Assembly (NCBI RefSeq): GCF_018069565.1
Contig: NZ_JAGPNL010000001.1
Location: forward strand, 496,001-560,000
DNA from: Streptomyces tagetis
Lineage (GTDB): Bacteria > Actinomycetota > Actinomycetes > Streptomycetales > Streptomycetaceae
Direction: 5' to 3'
DNA: 64,000 bases
Each line of letters opens with the position of its first letter. The first letter of the stretch is position 1. Below the pieces are notes generated by a model. The model ran no database searches, had not been told where the DNA came from, and worked only from the letters and a program-made list of their open reading frames with translations. The position numbers were made by a program, and so were the translations under genes. This document shows, piece after piece, positions 1-9,685 of the stretch.

Positions 1-1831
1 CTTCTTCGTCCGGGTCAACAAGACCGCCGAGGACGTCATCCGGGTCGCCCAGGCTGTCGGCACCGCGCGGGCCAGTGACCGGGACACGCTCCAGGAGCTG
101 TTCCACGCCAAGTTCTCCGAGGCCCTCAAGACGGTCGGCAAGCAGCTCGACTTCACCGACCTCTACACCAAGCGCGAGGAACTGCGCTTCCGCATCATCG
201 AGGTCATCGGCGTCGACCTGAACGGCTACCACCTGGAGGACGCGGCGATCGACTACCTGGAGCAGACGCCGCTGGCCCAGCTCGACCCGGCCAACGTCCT
301 CGACGCCCAGGGCATCCGCAAGATCACCGAAATGACCGCCGTGGAGCACGTGCGCACCAACGAGGCGCAGCGCACCGAGGAGAAGGAGATCACCCGGCAG
401 GACGTCGACGCCCGGGAAGCCATCCTGGAGCTGGAGCGGCGCCGCACGGACGCCGAGATCAAGCAGAAGCGGGAGATCGAGACCGTGCGGGCCCGCGAGG
501 AGGCCGAGACGGCGCGGGTGGTCGAGGAGGAGCGGCTGCGGGCGCAGAGCGCCTTCCTGAAGACGGAGGAGGAGCTGGGGGTCCAGCGGGAGAACCAGGC
601 CCGCGAGGTCGCCGTCGCCGCGAAGAACCGCGAGCGGGTCATCGCCATCGAGAGCGAGCGCATCGAGAAGGACCGCCTCCTGGAGGTCATCGCCCGGGAG
701 CGGGAGACCCAGCTCACCCGGATCGCCGCCGAGAAGGAGCTGGAGGCGGAGCGGCGCGAGATCGCCGAGGTCATCCGCGAGCGGGTCGCCGTGGACCGTA
801 CGGTCGCCGAGCAGGAGGAGTCCATCAAGAAGCTGCGCGCCGTCGAGGAGGCGGAGCGCGACCGGCAGGCGGTGGTCATCGCGGCCGAGGCGGAGGCGCA
901 GGAGCGGCTCGTCAAGGACATCAAGGCCGCGGAGGCCGCCGAACAGGCCGCCGTCCACCGCGCCGCCGAGGAACTCTCCCTGGCCGAGGCCCGGTTGAAG
1001 AGCGCCGACCTCGACGCGCGGGCCAAGCTGCGGCTCGCCGAGGGCATCCAGGCCGAGCGGGCCGCCGAGGGGCTGGCCGCCGTCCAGGTCCGGGAGAAGG
1101 AGGCCGAGGTCATCGAGAAGGCCGGCCGCGCGGAGGCCGAGGCCACCGAGGCACGGCTGCGGGCCGAGGCGGAGGGCGCGCGGGCCCGCGCGCTGGCCGA
1201 GGCGGAGAGCATCGGCGGCAAGCTGAAGGCGGAGGCGGAGGGCCTGACCGCGAAGGCCGCGGCGATGGCCGCCCTCGACGAGGCGTCCCGTACCCACGAG
1301 GAGTACCGGCTGCGGCTGGAGGCGGAGAAGGAGATCCGCCTCGCCGGGCTGGACGCCCAGCGGCAGATCGCCGAGGCCCAGGCCACCGTGCTCGCCACCG
1401 GTCTGGAGAACGCCGACATCGACATCGTCGGCGGGGAGACCGTTTTCTTCGACCGGCTCATGTCCTCGATCGCGCTCGGCAAGGGGCTCGACGGCTTCGT
1501 CGGCAGCTCCGAGACCGCGCAGGCGCTGGCGCGGCCCTGGCTGGACGGCTCGTCGAGCTTCACCGACGATCTCACCCGCGTCCTCGGCTCGGTCTCCACG
1601 GCCGACGTGCAGAACCTGACCGTCTCCGCGCTGCTGCTCCGGCTCATGGGCGACGGGGGCCCGCACGCCGGGGGCCTGCGGCAACTGCTGGACAAGGCCG
1701 CCGAGCTGGGCCTCGGCGACCTGCCCCTCTCGGCGGTCGCCGGACCGGTCCTCGCCGGCCGGGGCACGGAACTCGCCCCGGCGTCCCACGTCAACGGCCA
1801 CGGGGCGCCTGCCGGCGGGGGAGCGGGCTGA
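1..1831 (+). CDS. Flotillin-like SPFH-domain protein (5' end outside window)
   Basis: The reading frame is open from base 2, so the start lies upstream of the window and about 609 residues are visible. The first ~110 visible residues are the end of an SPFH/band-7 domain (..VNKTAEDVIRVAQAVG.. and ..RFRIIEVIGVDLNGYHLED..). A very long Ala/Glu/Arg-rich coiled coil follows (about visible residues 115-450), the flotillin hallmark. The C-terminus is a mixed globular segment with a Gly-rich tail. Flotillins organise membrane microdomains and oligomerise through the coiled coil. The next gene on the same strand is a giant AAA+ ATPase, which suggests a functional pair. The last ~25 bases belong to a 24-bp direct repeat that continues past the stop, so the C-terminal tail may vary between strains. 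An internal ATG at 332 is only a frame-internal methionine. Confidence 0.9.
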   Translation, partial: FFVRVNKTAEDVIRVAQAVGTARASDRDTLQELFHAKFSEALKTVGKQLDFTDLYTKREELRFRIIEVIGVDLNGYHLEDAAIDYLEQTPLAQLDPANVLDAQGIRKITEMTAVEHVRTNEAQRTEEKEITRQDVDAREAILELERRRTDAEIKQKREIETVRAREEAETARVVEEERLRAQSAFLKTEEELGVQRENQAREVAVAAKNRERVIAIESERIEKDRLLEVIARERETQLTRIAAEKELEAERREIAEVIRERVAVDRTVAEQEESIKKLRAVEEAERDRQAVVIAAEAEAQERLVKDIKAAEAAEQAAVHRAAEELSLAEARLKSADLDARAKLRLAEGIQAERAAEGLAAVQVREKEAEVIEKAGRAEAEATEARLRAEAEGARARALAEAESIGGKLKAEAEGLTAKAAAMAALDEASRTHEEYRLRLEAEKEIRLAGLDAQRQIAEAQATVLATGLENADIDIVGGETVFFDRLMSSIALGKGLDGFVGSSETAQALARPWLDGSSSFTDDLTRVLGSVSTADVQNLTVSALLLRLMGDGGPHAGGLRQLLDKAAELGLGDLPLSAVAGPVLAGRGTELAPASHVNGHGAPAGGGAG

Positions 1832-1964
1832 CGGTGCCGGGCGCCTGCCGGCGGGGAGCGGGCCGGCGGTGCCCTTCCGGGCCGGCCGGGCGGGGTCAGC
1901 GTGCCCTTCCGGGCCGGCCGGGCGGGGCCACCGTGCCCTTCCGGGCCGGGGTGGCGGTACGCCG
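1804..1964. repeat. Tandem repeats at the flotillin 3' end (24-bp and 32-bp units)
   Basis: A 24-bp unit (gggcgcctgccggcgggg + agcggg) occurs at 1804-1828, including the flotillin stop region, and again at about 1839-1862. Three copies of a unit beginning gtgcccttccgggccggcc start at 1869, 1901 and 1933, an exact 32-bp period. The third copy decays. I find no credible gene in 1832-2374; the open frames there are Pro/Arg/Gly low-complexity. Confidence 0.8.
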
Positions 1965-2215
1965 GTGACAGTGGTGGCTCACCGGGGCGGTGGGGCTGGT
2001 GGGGCGGTCGCGTGGGTAGGGGGCGGTGCCTCCGAGGCCCGATCCCGGTGCGCCGGACCGGCCGCTTCGCCCCGTGACGGGGCGGGCTAGGGGGTTGGGC
2101 ATACGGGGGCCGGGCTCGCCCGGCGGGGGCCTCGTACGGCATGACGCTGCGACGGCATGGCCCCGGCCGTGCCGCCCCCGGCCCGCCCGGCCGCACCCCG
2201 CCCCTGCGGCGGGCC

Positions 2216-2356
2216 GCCCTCCGGCGACCGACCGCCCCCCGGCGACCGGCGCCCTCCGATGGCCAACCGCCTCCCCGGCGACCGACGCACCCGGCGACCG
2301 ACCGTCCTCCCCGGCGACCAGCCGCCCCCCGGCGGCCAGCCGCCCGCCCCCCACGA
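2216..2356. repeat. Degenerate cccggcgaccgaccg repeat before the AAA+ ATPase gene
   Basis: About six imperfect copies of (c)ccggcgaccgaccg with 18-28 bp spacing run up to the ATPase ribosome binding site. They keep a frame open upstream of the real start but encode only Pro/Arg/Thr low-complexity sequence, so they are non-coding. The rest of the 1832-2374 spacer shows no other recognisable element. Confidence 0.65.
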
Positions 2357-2374
2357 CTGACTGAGAGGTGTGCC

Positions 2375-5300
2375 ATGACCACCGGTCTCGATGCCGGTAC
2401 GTACGAGGTGTTGCGTGACCGGCTGGCCGCGCAGGCCGCCGAGCTGGCCCGGCGGGCCGAGGCGCTCGACGCCCGGCGGGTCGAGGAGTTCGGGTCGCTG
2501 CGGCTCGGGCTCGCCGGCACCGGGCGGCTGCGCACCGGGCAGCCCAGCGTGCCCCGCGACACCGTGGCCGTCGCCGACGCGCTCCTGCTCGGCCACAACA
2601 CCACGCCGAGCCGCGGCGCCGACACCGCCGTCGGGGACGTGTTCGCGCTGTACGACCGTGAACTGAACCCCCTTCCCGAGGATTCCGTCCCCGGGCTGCT
2701 CGACGACCCCGGATTCGTACACGAGTTCGCCGCGCTGCACCGCTACTATCGGCAGGCCCGCCTGCTGCGGCTGCGCCGCGTCGAGGGCCGGCTGCTCGCC
2801 GTCTTCCAGACCGGCGAGAAGACCGACGACATCCGCGTACTGCGCTGGGAGCTGACGGACGACGGCCGGGCCGCCTTCCTCGACGCCCGCGGCGAACGCG
2901 ACCACGTCCTGCCGCCCGCCCACGACTTCACCTGGACCGAGACCACCCGCGAGGACCACGTCCTCGGCCGGCACCCGCACGTCTCCGTGGGCGGCGAGGT
3001 CTTCGTCACCACCGTCGGCGGCGCCCTCACCGTCAAGCGGGAGAACGACACCGAGACCCCCGACGGCATCCACCGCGAGTCGGTCGCCGAACCGCTTCAG
3101 TCCCTCGCCGACGCGGACATCGCCCACGCCCGGGTCGGCGCGCTGATCCTGCTGCGCGTCCGCCCGTACAAGGAGGACGCCGACCGCTATCTGGTCCACA
3201 ACACCCTCACCGGGACCGTGCTCCGCCTCGACGGCATCGGGCAGGCGTGCCGGCGGCTCCCCGAGGACCAGGGCATCGTCTTCCCCGGCGGCTACTGCCT
3301 GGCCGCCGGTCCGCACAAGCTCTTCGACACCGTCGACACCGACGGGCTGGAGTTCGAGCGGGCGGTGCGCTCGCCCAACGGCGAGGACATCCTCTTCGCC
3401 TTCCACGCGCCGGTGACCGGCCGGAGCCTGCTGCTGCCGTACAACATGATCCGCAAGGAGATCGCCACCCCGCTCCCCTGCACGGGCTGGGCCCTCTTCG
3501 ACGACGGCACCCTGGCGCTGCTGCGCTCCGGCGAGGAACCGGCCCGCGTGCACACCCTCCAGTCGTGGCACTCGCCCTACCTCTCCGACACCCACGCCGC
3601 CACCCTGCCCACCGGCACCGGAGCGCTCGCCCGCGTCGGCAACGCCGACCTCGTCCGTGGCATCTCCGACTGCCTCTCCATCACCCGCGCCGTCACCGAG
3701 ACCACCCCCACCAGCGAGGTGTACGAGGAACTGGCCGCCGCCTGCGTCCGGCTCGCGGACTCCTGCCACTGGCTGGACGAGCCGGAACTCGGCTCCCTGC
3801 ACGAGCCGTTGGCCGAGGTGCGGGCCACCGCCGAGCAGGTGACGGCCGAGTTCCGCACCGTCCAGGAGCTGACCCGGCACGCCGCCGAACGGCTGGACGA
3901 GGCCGCCGGACGGCTCGACGCGGTGGTGCGCCGGCTGCGCGGCGAGAGCCCCCGCGACGCCGCCGCCTGGGTCACCGGACTGACAGAACTGCGCCGCGCC
4001 CAGGGACAGTTGCTCTCCCTGAAGGAGCTGCGCCACCTCGACTCCGAGCGGCTGGAGGAACTGGCCGAGGGCGCCGAGGCCGACCTCGCCTCCTTCGGCC
4101 GGCGGGCCGTCACCCACCTGGCCCGCGACGAGGCGTTCGCCGGTCACCACGCCGACGTCGAGGAACTGCTCGACGCCGCCGGGGCCGTCACGACCGTCGC
4201 CGAGACCGCGCCCGTCGCCGCCCGCCTGGACGAGCTGGGCGACCGGCTGCGCACCGTCACCGAGGTCGTCGCCGGCCTCGAATTCGGCGACGCCACCGTC
4301 CGTACCGCCGTACTGGAGCGGATCGCGGCCGTCCTCGGCGGGGTCAACCGGGTCCGCGCCACCCTCGGCAACCGGCGCCGCGAACTCCTCGACCGCGAGG
4401 AACGGGCCGCGTTCGCCGCCGAGTTCGCGCTGCTCGGACAGTCCGTGACCGGCGCCCTCGCGGCGGCCGGCAGCCCCGAGGCGTGCGACGAGCAACTGGC
4501 CCGCGTCCTCGTCCAGGTGGAGAACCTGGAGTCGCGGTTCGGCGAGTTCGACGACTTCCTCGGTGAACTCGCCGACAAACGCGACGAGGTGCACGAGGCG
4601 TTCGCCGCCCGCAAGCAGACCCTCGCGGACGCGCGGGCCCGCCGCGCCGAACGCCTCGCCGACTCGGCCGCCCGCGTCCTCGCCACCGTGACCCGCCGGG
4701 CCGCCGCCCTGCCCGACGCGGACGCCGTCACCGCCTACTTCACCTCCGACCCGATGCCCGGCAAGGTCCGCCGCATCGCCGACGACCTGCGCGCCGAGGG
4801 CGACACGGTCCGCGCCGAGGAGATCGGCGGCCGCCTGGAGGCCGCCCGCCAGGAGGCGTTGCGCGCCCTGCGCGACCGCACCGACCTGTACGCCGACGAC
4901 GGCCGCGCCCTGCGGCTCGGGGACCACCACTTCGCCGTCAACACCCAGCCGCTCGACCTCGGCCTGGTCCCGGACGGCGACGGCCTCTGCTTCGCGCTCG
5001 GCGGCACCGACTACCGCCGCCCGGTCACCGACCCCGGCTTCGCCGCCACCCGCCCCTACTGGGACCGCCCCCTGCGCTCGGAGTCGCCCGAGGTCTACCG
5101 CGCCGAACACCTCGCCGCCCGGCTCCTGGACGAACACGGCCCGCGGGCCCTGGCCGGGGCCGACCTGCCCGCCCTGGTGGCGCGGGCGGCGCAGGCCGCG
5201 TACGACGAGGGGTACGAGCGCGGCGTCCACGACCACGACGCCGTACTGATCCTGCGCGCGCTGCTCGCCCTCTACGACGCCGCCGGGCCGCTGCGCCACG

Positions 5301-7258
5301 AGCCCGCCGCGCGCGCCGCCGCCCAGCTCTTCTGGGCCCACGACGCCACCGCCGCCGAGCGCGAGGAGTGGACCCGGCGCGCACGGTCGCTGGAGCGGGC
5401 CCGCGCCGCCTTCGGCCGGGCACCCGGCGCCGACGGCCTGCGCGCCGAACTCGCCGGGGCCATCGGCGGCCCCACCGCGAGCGCCGCCGCCTCCTACCTC
5501 TTCGAGGAACTCACCACCGGGCCCGAGGGCTTCGTCCTCGGCGCCGCGACCGGCGCCCTGCTCGACGCCTTCCGCGGCGCCGTCGACGGACCCGCCTACG
5601 ACGAGGACCTGGCCGCGCTCACCGACCCGGCCGCCCGCCGCCAGCTCGTCGAGGCGTGGCTCACCGCGTACACCGCCGCCGCCGGCACCGAACTCGCCCC
5701 CGGCGACCTGGCCGAGGCCGTCGCCGCCGAACTCTGCCCGGACCTGCCCCGCTACCCCTGCGAGGCGCCGCTGACCACGACCGTCGAGGGGCTCCTCGGC
5801 AGCCACCCGCGGCTGACCGGTCGCAGTCTCACCGTCCGGATCGACGAACTCCTCGCCCGCACCCGCCGGTTCCGCGCCCACGACGTGCCCCAGCACCGCG
5901 CCTACCAGCGCCGCCGCACCGAACTGGTGGCCGCCGAGCGCGCCCGGCTGCGCCTGGACGAGCACCGGCCGCGGGTCATGTCCGCGTTCGTGCGCAGCCG
6001 GCTCATCGACGAGGTCTACCTGCCGCTGATCGGCGACAGCCTCGCCAAACAGCTCGGCACCACCGGCCCCTCCCGCCGCACCGGCACCGGCGGCCTGCTG
6101 CTCCTCGTCTCCCCGCCCGGGTACGGCAAGACGACGCTGATGGAGTACGTCGCCGACCGCCTCGGCCTGCTGCTGGTGAAGGCCGACGGCCCCGCCCTCG
6201 GCCGCACCGTGACCTCGCTCGACCCGGCCGAGGCCCCGAACGCGACGGCCCGCCGCGAGGTGGAGAAGATCAACTTCGCGCTGGAGGCGGGCAACAACAC
6301 CCTCCTGTACCTCGACGACATCCAGCACGTCTCGCCCGAACTGCTCCAGAAGTTCATCCCGTTGTGCGACGCCACCCGCCGGATCGAGGGCGTCCGCGAC
6401 GGCGAGCCGCACAGCTACGACCTGCGCGGCAAGCGTTTCGCGGTGTGCATGGCCGGAAACCCCTACACCGAGTCCGGCACCCGCTTCAGGGTCCCCGACA
6501 TGCTCGCCAACCGGGCCGACGTGTGGAACCTCGGCGACGTCCTCACCGGCAAGGAGGAGGCGTTCGCGCTGAGCTTCGTGGAGAACGCGCTCACCGCCAA
6601 CCCGGTGCTCGCCCCGCTCGCCGGCCGCGACCGCGCCGACCTGGAACTGCTGATCCGGCTGGCCGGCGGCGACCTGGCGGCCCGCGCCGACCGGCTCGCC
6701 CACCCGTACCCCCCGGCCGAGCTGGCGGAGATCCTCGCGGTCCTGCGCCACCTGCTCACCGCCCGGGAGACGGTCCTCGCGGTCAACGCGGCCTACATCG
6801 CCTCCGCCGCCCGGACCGACGGCAGCCGCACCGAGCCGCCCTTCGGCCTCCAGGGCTCCTACCGCAACATGAACAAGATCGCCCAGCGCGTCCGGCCGGT
6901 GATGAACGAGGCCGAGCTGTCCGCCGTCGTCGACGACCACTACGCCGCCGAGGCCCAGACCCTCACCAGCGGCGCCGAGGCCGGCCTCCTCAAACTCGCC
7001 GAGCTGCGGCACGCCCTCACCCCCGAGCGGGCCGCGCGCTGGGCCGAGGTCAAGGCCGCCTACGTCCGCGGCCAGGCCCTCGGCGGCGCCGACGAGGACC
7101 GGCTGACCCGGGCGGTCGCCGCGCTGACCCTGCTCGCCGACCGCATCGCCGCCGTCGAACAGGCCATCGACCGCGCCGCCGACCCACGCCGCCTGATGAC
7201 CCGTCCGGCCTTCCAGGTCCCCCCGGTCCCGGTACGCCCGGGTCCGGGGGATTCATGA
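2375..7258 (+). CDS. Giant AAA+ ATPase, 'DNA repair ATPase' family
   Basis: This is a 1627-residue protein. ATG 2375 follows a GAGAGGTG ribosome binding site at 2363-2370; the frame is open back to 2141, but only through low-complexity repeats. Residues 1-~500 are mixed beta/alpha with no domain I recognise. About 500-850 is predicted coiled coil rich in Ala/Glu/Arg/Leu. The C-terminal third carries the AAA+ core: Walker A SPPGYGKTT (~residue 1247), Walker B LLYLDDIQ (~1310), and a sensor-like VCMAGNPYTESG (~1370). Homologues are annotated 'DNA repair ATPase' without strong experimental support that I know of. Its place directly after a flotillin on the same strand, with no other gene between, suggests remodelling of a membrane-microdomain partner. 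ATPase activity is well supported; the substrate is unknown. Confidence 0.85.
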   Translation: MTTGLDAGTYEVLRDRLAAQAAELARRAEALDARRVEEFGSLRLGLAGTGRLRTGQPSVPRDTVAVADALLLGHNTTPSRGADTAVGDVFALYDRELNPLPEDSVPGLLDDPGFVHEFAALHRYYRQARLLRLRRVEGRLLAVFQTGEKTDDIRVLRWELTDDGRAAFLDARGERDHVLPPAHDFTWTETTREDHVLGRHPHVSVGGEVFVTTVGGALTVKRENDTETPDGIHRESVAEPLQSLADADIAHARVGALILLRVRPYKEDADRYLVHNTLTGTVLRLDGIGQACRRLPEDQGIVFPGGYCLAAGPHKLFDTVDTDGLEFERAVRSPNGEDILFAFHAPVTGRSLLLPYNMIRKEIATPLPCTGWALFDDGTLALLRSGEEPARVHTLQSWHSPYLSDTHAATLPTGTGALARVGNADLVRGISDCLSITRAVTETTPTSEVYEELAAACVRLADSCHWLDEPELGSLHEPLAEVRATAEQVTAEFRTVQELTRHAAERLDEAAGRLDAVVRRLRGESPRDAAAWVTGLTELRRAQGQLLSLKELRHLDSERLEELAEGAEADLASFGRRAVTHLARDEAFAGHHADVEELLDAAGAVTTVAETAPVAARLDELGDRLRTVTEVVAGLEFGDATVRTAVLERIAAVLGGVNRVRATLGNRRRELLDREERAAFAAEFALLGQSVTGALAAAGSPEACDEQLARVLVQVENLESRFGEFDDFLGELADKRDEVHEAFAARKQTLADARARRAERLADSAARVLATVTRRAAALPDADAVTAYFTSDPMPGKVRRIADDLRAEGDTVRAEEIGGRLEAARQEALRALRDRTDLYADDGRALRLGDHHFAVNTQPLDLGLVPDGDGLCFALGGTDYRRPVTDPGFAATRPYWDRPLRSESPEVYRAEHLAARLLDEHGPRALAGADLPALVARAAQAAYDEGYERGVHDHDAVLILRALLALYDAAGPLRHEPAARAAAQLFWAHDATAAEREEWTRRARSLERARAAFGRAPGADGLRAELAGAIGGPTASAAASYLFEELTTGPEGFVLGAATGALLDAFRGAVDGPAYDEDLAALTDPAARRQLVEAWLTAYTAAAGTELAPGDLAEAVAAELCPDLPRYPCEAPLTTTVEGLLGSHPRLTGRSLTVRIDELLARTRRFRAHDVPQHRAYQRRRTELVAAERARLRLDEHRPRVMSAFVRSRLIDEVYLPLIGDSLAKQLGTTGPSRRTGTGGLLLLVSPPGYGKTTLMEYVADRLGLLLVKADGPALGRTVTSLDPAEAPNATARREVEKINFALEAGNNTLLYLDDIQHVSPELLQKFIPLCDATRRIEGVRDGEPHSYDLRGKRFAVCMAGNPYTESGTRFRVPDMLANRADVWNLGDVLTGKEEAFALSFVENALTANPVLAPLAGRDRADLELLIRLAGGDLAARADRLAHPYPPAELAEILAVLRHLLTARETVLAVNAAYIASAARTDGSRTEPPFGLQGSYRNMNKIAQRVRPVMNEAELSAVVDDHYAAEAQTLTSGAEAGLLKLAELRHALTPERAARWAEVKAAYVRGQALGGADEDRLTRAVAALTLLADRIAAVEQAIDRAADPRRLMTRPAFQVPPVPVRPGPGDS

Positions 7259-7344
7259 GGCCCGGCACCTTCACGCCGCGCACAGCCGTCCGGCCCACCG
7301 GACGGCTTGGTCTCCCCCGGAACAGCCGCCCTGCCCCCCGTCCG

Positions 7345-8166
7345 TCACCACCGGGGCCGGGCGCGGCGGCCGAAGAGGATGCCGGCCGGTTCCGGAGGGG
7401 GCGGGGTGCCGCGGCGCAGTGGCCAGGCGAGGAGCATGCCGACGAGGAAGCCGACGATGTGGGCCACGTAGGCGACGGTGCCCGCGTCGGAGACGGCGCC
7501 GCCGGAGGAGTAGAGGGCCTGGAGGACGAACCAGGAGCCCAGCACGATCCAGGCGGGCAGGCGCAGCGGCAGGAAGATCAGGAAGGGGACGAGGACCCAG
7601 ACGCGGGCCCTCGGATAGAGCACGAGGTAGGCGCCGAGGACCCCGGCGATCGCGCCCGAGGCGCCGATCAGGGGCTCGGTGGAGCCGGCGTTCAGCAGGG
7701 CGAAGCCGTAGGTCGCGACGTAGCCGCAGAATCCGTAGAAGAGCAGGAAGCGGAAGTGGCCCATGCGGTCCTCGACGTTGTTGCCGAAGATCAGCAGGAA
7801 GAGCATGTTGCCCAGCAGGTGCAGCCAGCTCCCGTGCAGGAACATCGCGGTCAGCACGCTCAGCTCGGGCGACTTGTCGTACCCCGGCGGGCCGATCACG
7901 CACCCCTGCCCGCGCGGGCCGACGCCCACCGCGCCGGTCGGCACGAGGTGCGGCAGCCGGTGGTGCACCAGCTCCTGCGGCACCGCCGCCCACTGGTCCA
8001 GGAACGCCTGGAGGTGGCAGAGCTGCGCCAGGTTGCCCTGACCCGTCGCCGAGTCGGCCACGCCGGGGGTGAACACGACGAAGACCAGGACGTTCGCGGC
8101 GATGAGCGCGTACGTCACCCAGGGCGTGCGGCGCAGCGGGTTGACGTCATGGACGGGGATGACCAC
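7345..8166 (-). CDS. Rhomboid family intramembrane serine protease
   Basis: A 273-residue polytopic membrane protein. The first helix is at ~18-35 (YALIAANVLVFVV). An HGSWLHLLGNMLFL segment supplies the conserved His and Asn of the oxyanion region. GASGAIAGVLG carries the catalytic Ser, and AHIVGFLVGML near the C-terminus carries the catalytic His. A long hydrophilic loop (~45-105) between helix 1 and the HxxxxHxxxN motif resembles the L1 region. Rhomboids cleave single-pass membrane substrates inside the bilayer. The start is GTG at 8164-8166 with a weak upstream G-rich Shine-Dalgarno. It is convergent with the AAA+ ATPase gene (86 bp apart). No dedicated substrate is evident nearby. Confidence 0.93.
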   Translation of the reverse strand: MVIPVHDVNPLRRTPWVTYALIAANVLVFVVFTPGVADSATGQGNLAQLCHLQAFLDQWAAVPQELVHHRLPHLVPTGAVGVGPRGQGCVIGPPGYDKSPELSVLTAMFLHGSWLHLLGNMLFLLIFGNNVEDRMGHFRFLLFYGFCGYVATYGFALLNAGSTEPLIGASGAIAGVLGAYLVLYPRARVWVLVPFLIFLPLRLPAWIVLGSWFVLQALYSSGGAVSDAGTVAYVAHIVGFLVGMLLAWPLRRGTPPPPEPAGILFGRRARPRW

Positions 8167-8269
8167 GTGTGACTACTGCCCCGTGGGCGGCGGGTGAATC
8201 GGGCGGCGGCCCCGAACGCGTCCGTCCGGGTGCCGGTCCGCGTCCCCGTAGCAGGGCCGTGACGCGCCC

Positions 8270-9676
8270 TCAGCAGGTCTGCCGGACGGCGGTCGCCGCC
8301 TTGCGGGCCGCTACCAGGACCGGGTCCCAGACCGGGGAGAACGGCGGCGCGTACCCGAGGTCGAGGGCGGTCATCCGCTCCACCGTCATCCCGGCCGTGA
8401 GCGCCACCGCGGCGACGTCGACCCGTTTGGCCGCCCCCTCGCGGCCGACGATCTGGACGCCGAGCAGCCGGCCGGTGCGCTGCTCGGCGATCATCTTCAC
8501 CGTCATCGGCGAGGCCCCCGGGTAGTAGCCGGCGCGGCTGGTGGACTCGATGGTGACCGTCACGAAGCGCAGCCCCACCCGGCGGGCGTCCTTCTCCCGC
8601 AGTCCGGTCCGCGCGATCTCCAGGTCGCACACCTTGCTGACCGCGGTGCCCACCACGCCCGGGAAGGTGGCGTAACCGCCGCCCACGTTGGTGCCGATGA
8701 CCTGCCCGTGCTTGTTGGCGTGGGTGCCGAGGGCGATGTGCCGCTCCTGTCCGGAGACCAGGTCGAGGACCTCCACGCAGTCCCCGCCGGCCCAGATGTC
8801 CTCGTGGCCGCGTACCCGCATGGCCCGGTCGGTGAGCAGCCCGCCGTGCGCGCCCAGCGGCAGCCCGGCCGCCGCGGCGAGCGACGTCTCCGGGCGCACG
8901 CCGATGCCGAGCACCACCACGTCCGCCGGGTACTCGGCGTCCCGGGTCGCCACCGCGCGGACCCGGCCGTCCTCGCCGGTGCGGACCTCGGTGACCTCGG
9001 CGTCGTCGACCATGGTGATGCCGAGCCCCTCCATCGCCTCGTGCACCAGGCGGCCCATGTCCGGGTCGAGGGTGGACATCGGCTCGCTGCCCCGGTTGAC
9101 GACCGTCACCTCGTAGCCGCGGTGGATGAGGGCCTCGGCCATCTCCACGCCGATGTACCCGGCGCCGACGACCACCGCGCGCCGGCCGCGGGTGCGGGAC
9201 AGCGTGTCGATCAGGGCCTGACCGTCGTCGAGGGTCTGCACGCCGTGCACCCCCGGCGCGTCCACGCCCGGCAGGTCGGGCCGCACGGGCCGGGCCCCGG
9301 TGGCGATGACGAGCTTGTCGTACGGCGTCCAGTACGCGGTGCCCGTACCGGCCTCCCGCGCGCGGACCCGCTTGCCCGCGGGGTCGATCGCGGTGACCTC
9401 GGTACGCATCCGCAGGTCGATGGCGCGCTCCCGGTGCTCCTCGGGGGTGCGGGCGATCAGCTCGTCCCGGTCGGAGACGTCGCCGCCGACCCAGTAGGGG
9501 ATGCCGCACGCCGAGAAGGAGGTGAAGTTGCCCCGTTCGAAGGCCACGATCTCCAGCTCGTCGGGCCCCCTCAGCCGGCGGGCCTGCGACGCCGCGGACA
9601 TCCCCGCGGCGTCGCCGCCGACGACCACCAGCCGTTCCCGCGTACCCCTGGCATCCCTCGCACCGTTGACGTCCAT
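8270..9676 (-). CDS. FAD-dependent NAD(P)-disulfide oxidoreductase, CoA-disulfide reductase/NADH oxidase-like
   Basis: A 468-residue flavoprotein. The N-terminal FAD-binding segment is LVVVGGDAAGMSAASQARR (residues ~17-35). A single redox cysteine sits in FTSFSACGIPYW (~50-60), the arrangement of CoA-disulfide reductase and NADH oxidase/peroxidase rather than the CxxxxC of glutathione reductase. ATGARPVRP and the NAD-binding VVVGAGYIGVEMAEAL (~170-185) follow, then the C-terminal dimerisation domain with GYYPGASPMTVKMI. It likely reduces a low-molecular-weight disulfide or a persulfide at the expense of NAD(P)H; the exact substrate cannot be read from sequence. It lies between a rhomboid gene and a DUF4349 lipoprotein gene on the same strand with short gaps. 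Confidence 0.9.
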   Translation of the reverse strand: MDVNGARDARGTRERLVVVGGDAAGMSAASQARRLRGPDELEIVAFERGNFTSFSACGIPYWVGGDVSDRDELIARTPEEHRERAIDLRMRTEVTAIDPAGKRVRAREAGTGTAYWTPYDKLVIATGARPVRPDLPGVDAPGVHGVQTLDDGQALIDTLSRTRGRRAVVVGAGYIGVEMAEALIHRGYEVTVVNRGSEPMSTLDPDMGRLVHEAMEGLGITMVDDAEVTEVRTGEDGRVRAVATRDAEYPADVVVLGIGVRPETSLAAAAGLPLGAHGGLLTDRAMRVRGHEDIWAGGDCVEVLDLVSGQERHIALGTHANKHGQVIGTNVGGGYATFPGVVGTAVSKVCDLEIARTGLREKDARRVGLRFVTVTIESTSRAGYYPGASPMTVKMIAEQRTGRLLGVQIVGREGAAKRVDVAAVALTAGMTVERMTALDLGYAPPFSPVWDPVLVAARKAATAVRQTC

Positions 9677-9685
9677 ACGGACACG

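Noticed and set aside
1869..1964. CRISPR-like reading of the 32-bp repeats
   Set aside because: Units are contiguous with no unique spacers and no cas genes.
253..2625. 790-codon minus-strand frame across the flotillin gene
   Set aside because: Ser/Arg/Ala low-complexity shadow.
2087..7012. 1641-codon open frame on the minus strand opposite the AAA+ ATPase
   Set aside because: Antisense shadow of GC-rich coding DNA; composition is Gly/Val/Glu/Ala/Arg-rich without domains.
5368..8172. 934-codon plus-strand frame through the ATPase end and rhomboid gene
   Set aside because: Out-of-frame Arg/Pro-rich shadow; crosses two well-supported genes.
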